Shown here one piece after another: positions 60,004 through 64,000 of a stretch of DNA of 64,000 bases. The notes under the pieces were generated by a model, which saw only the letters and a program-made list of their open reading frames with translations, searched no databases and was not told the origin of the DNA. Location: contig NZ_JBBMEJ010000011.1 of the NCBI RefSeq assembly GCF_040096615.1, positions 1 through 64,000 of the forward strand. The letters are read 5' to 3'. The stretch's first letter is position 1; every line of letters begins with the position of its first letter. The position numbers and the translations under genes were made by a program. The DNA comes from Blautia_A aquisgranensis. GTDB lineage: Bacteria > Bacillota > Clostridia > Lachnospirales > Lachnospiraceae.

Positions 60004-61129
60004 GGCAAAAAAGCCTCTGGAGCTTTATATCCATATTCCTTTTTGCGTGAAAAAATGCGATTACTGTGATTTTCTCTCGGGTCCTGCGGGAAAAGAGCGG
60101 CAGATGGAATATTTTCGAGCACTGCAGCGTGAGATCTCTGCAGTGTCCGATTTTTCGGACAGAGAGATCACTACAGTTTTTATTGGCGGAGGAACTCCTT
60201 CCGTGCCGGATCCTGCTCTTGTGGGAGCAGTTCTGGATCAGATCAGAAATAAGTTTTTTATGGCCCCGGATGCTGAGATCACGATCGAAGCGAATCCGGG
60301 GACTTTATATAAAGAAAAGCTTCAGGAATACCTGGCACATGGGATCAACCGTCTGAGTCTGGGATTGCAGTCGCCGCAGAACCGGGAGTTGAAGCTTCTG
60401 GGACGTATTCATACGTGGGAGGATTTTCTGGAGAGTTTTTCTCTGGCAAGGGAAGCGGGATTTTCCAATATTAATATCGATCTGATGAGCGCGATCCCGG
60501 AACAGACTTATGAGGGCTGGATCCACAATCTCCGCACAGTGGCAGAGCTTTCGCCGGAGCATATCTCCGCTTACAGCCTGATTGTGGAAGAGGGAACTCC
60601 TTTCTGGGAAAAAGATCTGAAACTGCCGGACGAGGATACAGAGTACCGGATGTATGAGGATACGGCTGCTGTTCTGGGAGAATTCGGATTTCATCAGTAT
60701 GAGATCTCTAACTATGCAAAAAAAGATCTGGAGTGCCGGCACAATAAGGGTTACTGGCAGAGAACTGATTATCTGGGGCTGGGACTTGGAGCTTCTTCAC
60801 TTCTGGATCATGTGCGGTTTTCCAATACGGATCGCATGGAGGATTATATCAGAAACAGTGCTTTTCCGGAGAAGATTCGCTGCAATTTGGAGACACTTGG
60901 CGAGGCGGATGAGATGGCGGAATTTATGTTTCTGGGGCTTCGTATGGCGGAGGGCGTATCTTTTCAGGCGTTTGAGGAATATTTCGGGAAAAATATGGAA
61001 AGCATTTACGGGGATGTGCTGAAAAAACATCTTTCAATCGGCATGCTTGAGAAAAAAGACGGCAAAGTATTTCTGACGCGTAAGGGAATTCACGTGAGTA
61101 ACGGAGTGATGGCGGATTTCCTGCTGTAA
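59993..61129 (+). CDS. hemW: radical SAM family heme chaperone HemW
   Basis: 378 residues. The radical SAM motif CVKKCDYC (CxxxCxxC) is in PLELYIHIPFCVKKCDYCDF. GGGTPS follows, SLGLQS and the C-terminal HemN-type domain (GLRMAEGVSFQAFEEYFG) follow. The extra fourth Cys of HemN is missing, so it is HemW (heme transfer), not coproporphyrinogen dehydrogenase. The ATG at 59993 follows GGAGAGGGA, inside the end of the lipoprotein gene. The order lepA-hemW is the classical Firmicute one. Confidence 0.92.
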   Translation: MENRAKKPLELYIHIPFCVKKCDYCDFLSGPAGKERQMEYFRALQREISAVSDFSDREITTVFIGGGTPSVPDPALVGAVLDQIRNKFFMAPDAEITIEANPGTLYKEKLQEYLAHGINRLSLGLQSPQNRELKLLGRIHTWEDFLESFSLAREAGFSNINIDLMSAIPEQTYEGWIHNLRTVAELSPEHISAYSLIVEEGTPFWEKDLKLPDEDTEYRMYEDTAAVLGEFGFHQYEISNYAKKDLECRHNKGYWQRTDYLGLGLGASSLLDHVRFSNTDRMEDYIRNSAFPEKIRCNLETLGEADEMAEFMFLGLRMAEGVSFQAFEEYFGKNMESIYGDVLKKHLSIGMLEKKDGKVFLTRKGIHVSNGVMADFLL

Positions 61130-61151
61130 AAAATATGTCGAATTTTTCAAC

Positions 61152-61180
61152 TTGACGAACGGATGTTCTGATTGTATACT
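61152..61180 (+). promoter_or_regulatory. promoter of uvrA with an overlapping LexA (SOS) box
   Basis: TTGACG (61152-61157), a 17-base spacer and TATACT (61175-61180). CGAACGGATGTTCT (61156-61169) matches 13 of 14 positions of the Gram-positive LexA consensus CGAACRNRYGTTYC and lies across the end of the -35 and the spacer. LexA binding would block transcription until DNA damage. Confidence 0.75.
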
Positions 61181-61299
61181 GTAAAAAAGATAAGATATCT
61201 ACGAAGTATGAGATAGAGAAGCATTATAATATACGCCTGAAATAGGGCAGATCACAGCGGGACATGTAGCATATGACCCGGATAGAGCAGGAGGCAGAA

Positions 61300-64000
61300 G
61301 TGTCAGCAGAGATTAAAGATAAGAAGCGTTTTATCAGAATACGTGGAGCGAATGAGAATAACCTTAAGAATCTCAGTGTGGATATTCCCAGAGATCAGTT
61401 TGTAGTCCTTACTGGGCTCAGTGGTTCCGGTAAGTCGTCCCTGGCTTTTGATACCATTTATGCAGAGGGACAGAGACGATATATGGAATCACTTTCTTCC
61501 TATGCGAGGCAGTTCCTGGGACAGATGGAGAAGCCGGATGTGGAGAGTATCGAGGGACTTCCGCCTGCCATCTCCATTGATCAGAAGTCGACCAACCGGA
61601 ATCCACGTTCTACTGTGGGTACTGTAACAGAAATCTATGATTATTTCCGTCTGCTGTATGCACGGGTGGGCATACCACACTGTCCGAAGTGCGGGCGTGA
61701 GATCAGTAAGCAAACAGTAGACCAGATGGTAGACCAGATCATGACACTTCCGGAGCGTCAGAAGATTCAGCTTCTGGCACCGGTAGTCCGTGGCCGTAAG
61801 GGAACGCATGCCAAGCTTCTGGATCAGGCCAGAAGAAGTGGTTATGTGCGTGTGCAGATCGACGGGAACCTTTATGAGCTTTCTGAGGAGATCAAGCTGG
61901 ATAAGAATATCAAGCATAATATTGAGATCGTGGTGGACCGTCTGATCGTGAAGCCGGGAATCGAGAAACGCCTTTCGGATTCGATCGAGACGGTTCTGGA
62001 GCTGGCGGACGGACTTCTTGTGGTGGATACCATGGACGGGAAGCTTCTGAACTTCAGCCAGAGCTTTTCCTGCCCGGACTGTGGTATCAGTATTGATGAG
62101 ATCGAGCCGAGAAGTTTTTCATTTAATAATCCTTTTGGTGCCTGCCCGCAGTGCCTTGGTCTGGGATATAAGATGGAATTTGATGTAGATCTGATGATCC
62201 CGGATAAGAAATTGAGTATCAATGAAGGTGCGATCGCAGTTCTGGGATGGCAGTCCTGCACCACGCAGGGAAGCTTTTCCAGAGCGATCCTGGATGCACT
62301 GGCACGGGAATATGATTTTTCACTGGATACTCCTTTCTGCGAATATCCGAAGAAGATCCAGGATATTCTGCTCCATGGAACTGGCGGTCATTCAGTGAAG
62401 GTGTATTATAAGGGGCAGCGTGGAGAAGGTGTCTATGATGTGGCATTTCCGGGCCTGATCCGGAATGTGGAGCAGAGATACCGTGAAACTGGCTCTGAGA
62501 CCATGAAGCAGGAGTATGAGAGCTTTATGCGGATCACGCCGTGTACCGCATGTAAGGGACAGCGACTGAAGAAGGAATCACTTGCTGTAACAGTGGCAGA
62601 TAAGAATATTTATGAAGTAACGAACATGTCTGTGGAGAAGCTGCTTGCATTTCTGAAGGATATGAAGCTTTCTGCTCAGCAGGAGCTGATCGGTAAACAG
62701 ATCCTCAAGGAGATCCGGGCGAGAGTCGGATTTCTGTCAGAAGTAGGGCTGGAATATCTTTCTCTTGGAAGAGCCACAGGAACGCTTTCCGGAGGAGAGG
62801 CACAGAGAATCCGTCTTGCCACACAGATCGGTTCCGGACTTGTGGGCGTTGCTTATATTCTGGATGAGCCGAGTATCGGACTTCATCAGAGAGATAATGA
62901 CAAGCTTCTGGGAGCACTTATGCGGCTTCGTGATCTTGGAAACAGCCTGATCGTGGTAGAACATGATGAGGATACCATGTGTGCGGCAGACTGTGTGATC
63001 GATATCGGCCCGGGTGCAGGTGAGCATGGAGGTCAGCTGGTTGCCATGGGAACAGCTGAGGATCTGATGAAGAATGAGAATTCTGTTACAGGTGCTTATT
63101 TAAGCGGCAGACTTAAGATTCCGGTGCCTGAGGTACGTAAGGAGCCGACTGGATTTCTTCATATTAAAGGAGCTGCTGAGAATAACCTGAAGCATATAGA
63201 TGTGGATATTCCGCTGGGCGTGATGACCTGTATCACCGGTGTCTCCGGCTCAGGCAAGAGTTCCCTGGTCAATGAGATCTTGTATAAGAGACTGGCAAGA
63301 GATCTGAACAGAGCCAGAGTGATCCCCGGAAAGCATGATGACATTCTGGGAATTGACCAGCTGGATAAGGTGATCAATATTGACCAGTCTCCGATCGGAA
63401 GAACTCCCCGTTCCAACCCGGCTACGTATACAGGGGTTTTTGACCAGATCCGTGATCTGTTTGCTGCCACAGCAGATGCCAAGGCTAAAGGCTATAAGAA
63501 AGGCCGTTTCAGTTTTAATGTGAAGGGCGGAAGATGTGAGGCCTGCAGCGGCGACGGAATCATCAAGATCGAGATGCATTTCCTGCCAGATGTGTATGTA
63601 CCGTGTGAGGTATGTAAGGGTAAACGTTACAACAGAGAAACACTTGAGGTTAAATATAAGGACAAGAGCATTTATGATGTGCTGAATATGACTGTGGAGG
63701 AGGCACTGACTTTCTTTGAGAATGTTCCATCTATCCGAAGGAAGATCGAGACTCTGTACGATGTAGGACTTTCCTATATCCGTCTGGGACAGCCTTCCAC
63801 AACGCTCTCCGGAGGAGAGGCACAGCGTATCAAGCTGGCCACAGAGCTCAGCAAGCGCAGCACAGGTAAGACGATCTATATCCTGGATGAGCCGACGACA
63901 GGACTGCATTTCGCAGATGTTCATAAGCTGATCGAGATTCTGCGGCGTCTGTCAGAAGGCGGCAATACAGTAGTAGTTATTGAACATAATCTGGATGTGA
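61300..64000 (+). CDS. uvrA: excinuclease ABC subunit A (UvrA), 3' end outside the window
   Basis: About 900 of roughly 940 residues are present. UvrA scans DNA for damage and loads UvrB. Walker A GLSGSGKSS and, in the second half, GVSGSGKSS are seen, as are CPKCG and CEACSG/CEVCKG zinc-binding sites and two LSGGEAQR signatures each followed by an ILDEP box. The GTG at 61300 is preferred because CAGGAGG lies 5 bases before it; an in-frame ATG at 61273 lacks a strong site. It stands behind its own LexA-controlled promoter, not in a uvrBA operon. Confidence 0.96.
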   Translation, partial: MSAEIKDKKRFIRIRGANENNLKNLSVDIPRDQFVVLTGLSGSGKSSLAFDTIYAEGQRRYMESLSSYARQFLGQMEKPDVESIEGLPPAISIDQKSTNRNPRSTVGTVTEIYDYFRLLYARVGIPHCPKCGREISKQTVDQMVDQIMTLPERQKIQLLAPVVRGRKGTHAKLLDQARRSGYVRVQIDGNLYELSEEIKLDKNIKHNIEIVVDRLIVKPGIEKRLSDSIETVLELADGLLVVDTMDGKLLNFSQSFSCPDCGISIDEIEPRSFSFNNPFGACPQCLGLGYKMEFDVDLMIPDKKLSINEGAIAVLGWQSCTTQGSFSRAILDALAREYDFSLDTPFCEYPKKIQDILLHGTGGHSVKVYYKGQRGEGVYDVAFPGLIRNVEQRYRETGSETMKQEYESFMRITPCTACKGQRLKKESLAVTVADKNIYEVTNMSVEKLLAFLKDMKLSAQQELIGKQILKEIRARVGFLSEVGLEYLSLGRATGTLSGGEAQRIRLATQIGSGLVGVAYILDEPSIGLHQRDNDKLLGALMRLRDLGNSLIVVEHDEDTMCAADCVIDIGPGAGEHGGQLVAMGTAEDLMKNENSVTGAYLSGRLKIPVPEVRKEPTGFLHIKGAAENNLKHIDVDIPLGVMTCITGVSGSGKSSLVNEILYKRLARDLNRARVIPGKHDDILGIDQLDKVINIDQSPIGRTPRSNPATYTGVFDQIRDLFAATADAKAKGYKKGRFSFNVKGGRCEACSGDGIIKIEMHFLPDVYVPCEVCKGKRYNRETLEVKYKDKSIYDVLNMTVEEALTFFENVPSIRRKIETLYDVGLSYIRLGQPSTTLSGGEAQRIKLATELSKRSTGKTIYILDEPTTGLHFADVHKLIEILRRLSEGGNTVVVIEHNLDV

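Noticed and set aside
61273..61299. ATG start for uvrA at 61273
   Set aside because: It lacks a good ribosome binding site; the GTG at 61300 has CAGGAGG five bases upstream.

Overview
The window looks like one contig end from an anaerobic, spore-forming Firmicute, most likely a Lachnospiraceae member (Blautia/Ruminococcus/Dorea-like). Evidence: moderate G+C, strong AGGAGG-type ribosome binding sites, sporulation genes (gpr, spoIIP), the [FeFe]-hydrogenase maturase hydE, GlpP/GlpK glycerol control, a LexA box of the Gram-positive type, and many families typical of gut Clostridia (DUF4867, DUF4869, DUF6465, DUF1700, GLUG/Big_2 surface proteins). The genus is an inference.

Layout. 1-480: 3' end of a 23S rRNA, then tRNA-Asp, tRNA-Val and tRNA-Leu. 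480-5150: a non-coding stretch with a strong promoter, then tcdA, hydE, a TetR regulator, an MntR-like metal regulator with a clear operator, and a histidine phosphatase. 5369-16519: a 3,716-residue secreted surface protein whose GLUG region includes units of exactly 311 residues. 16.7-24.0 kb: a predicted ABC-class ATPase (minus strand), an M18 aminopeptidase and a MacAB-like three-gene export operon. 24.2-27.4 kb: tRNA-Arg followed by an accessory, partly decayed island (DUF4869 plus a P-loop ATPase, broken fragments, and an AlbA_2/winged-helix pseudogene). 27.4-29.5 kb: a HAD phosphatase and a CaCA cation exchanger under a yybP-ykoY (Mn2+) riboswitch.

29.5-45.5 kb is a carbohydrate region. 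It has two intracellular GH78-like glycosidases, a DUF4867 / fucose-isomerase-like / xylulokinase set, galK, a BASS-family transporter and three AraC regulators, interleaved with crcB, a prolyl-tRNA editing protein, a PsiE-like protein and a glycosyltransferase. 46.1-52.5 kb is a glycerol-3-phosphate regulon (glpA, an FAD/NAD oxidoreductase, DUF1667, a glycerophosphodiesterase, glpP, glpK) behind a leader terminator that is a plausible GlpP target. 52.6-64.0 kb is housekeeping: holA, a YgjP-like metallopeptidase, rpsT with a TTG start, gpr, spoIIP, lepA, a small lipoprotein, hemW and a LexA-boxed uvrA that runs off the window end.

The most system-like unexplained parts are the GH78/DUF4867/isomerase/kinase locus, whose substrate is not evident, and the DUF4869-ATPase pair beside tRNA-Arg. 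All family assignments were made by reading the sequence; no database search was run.
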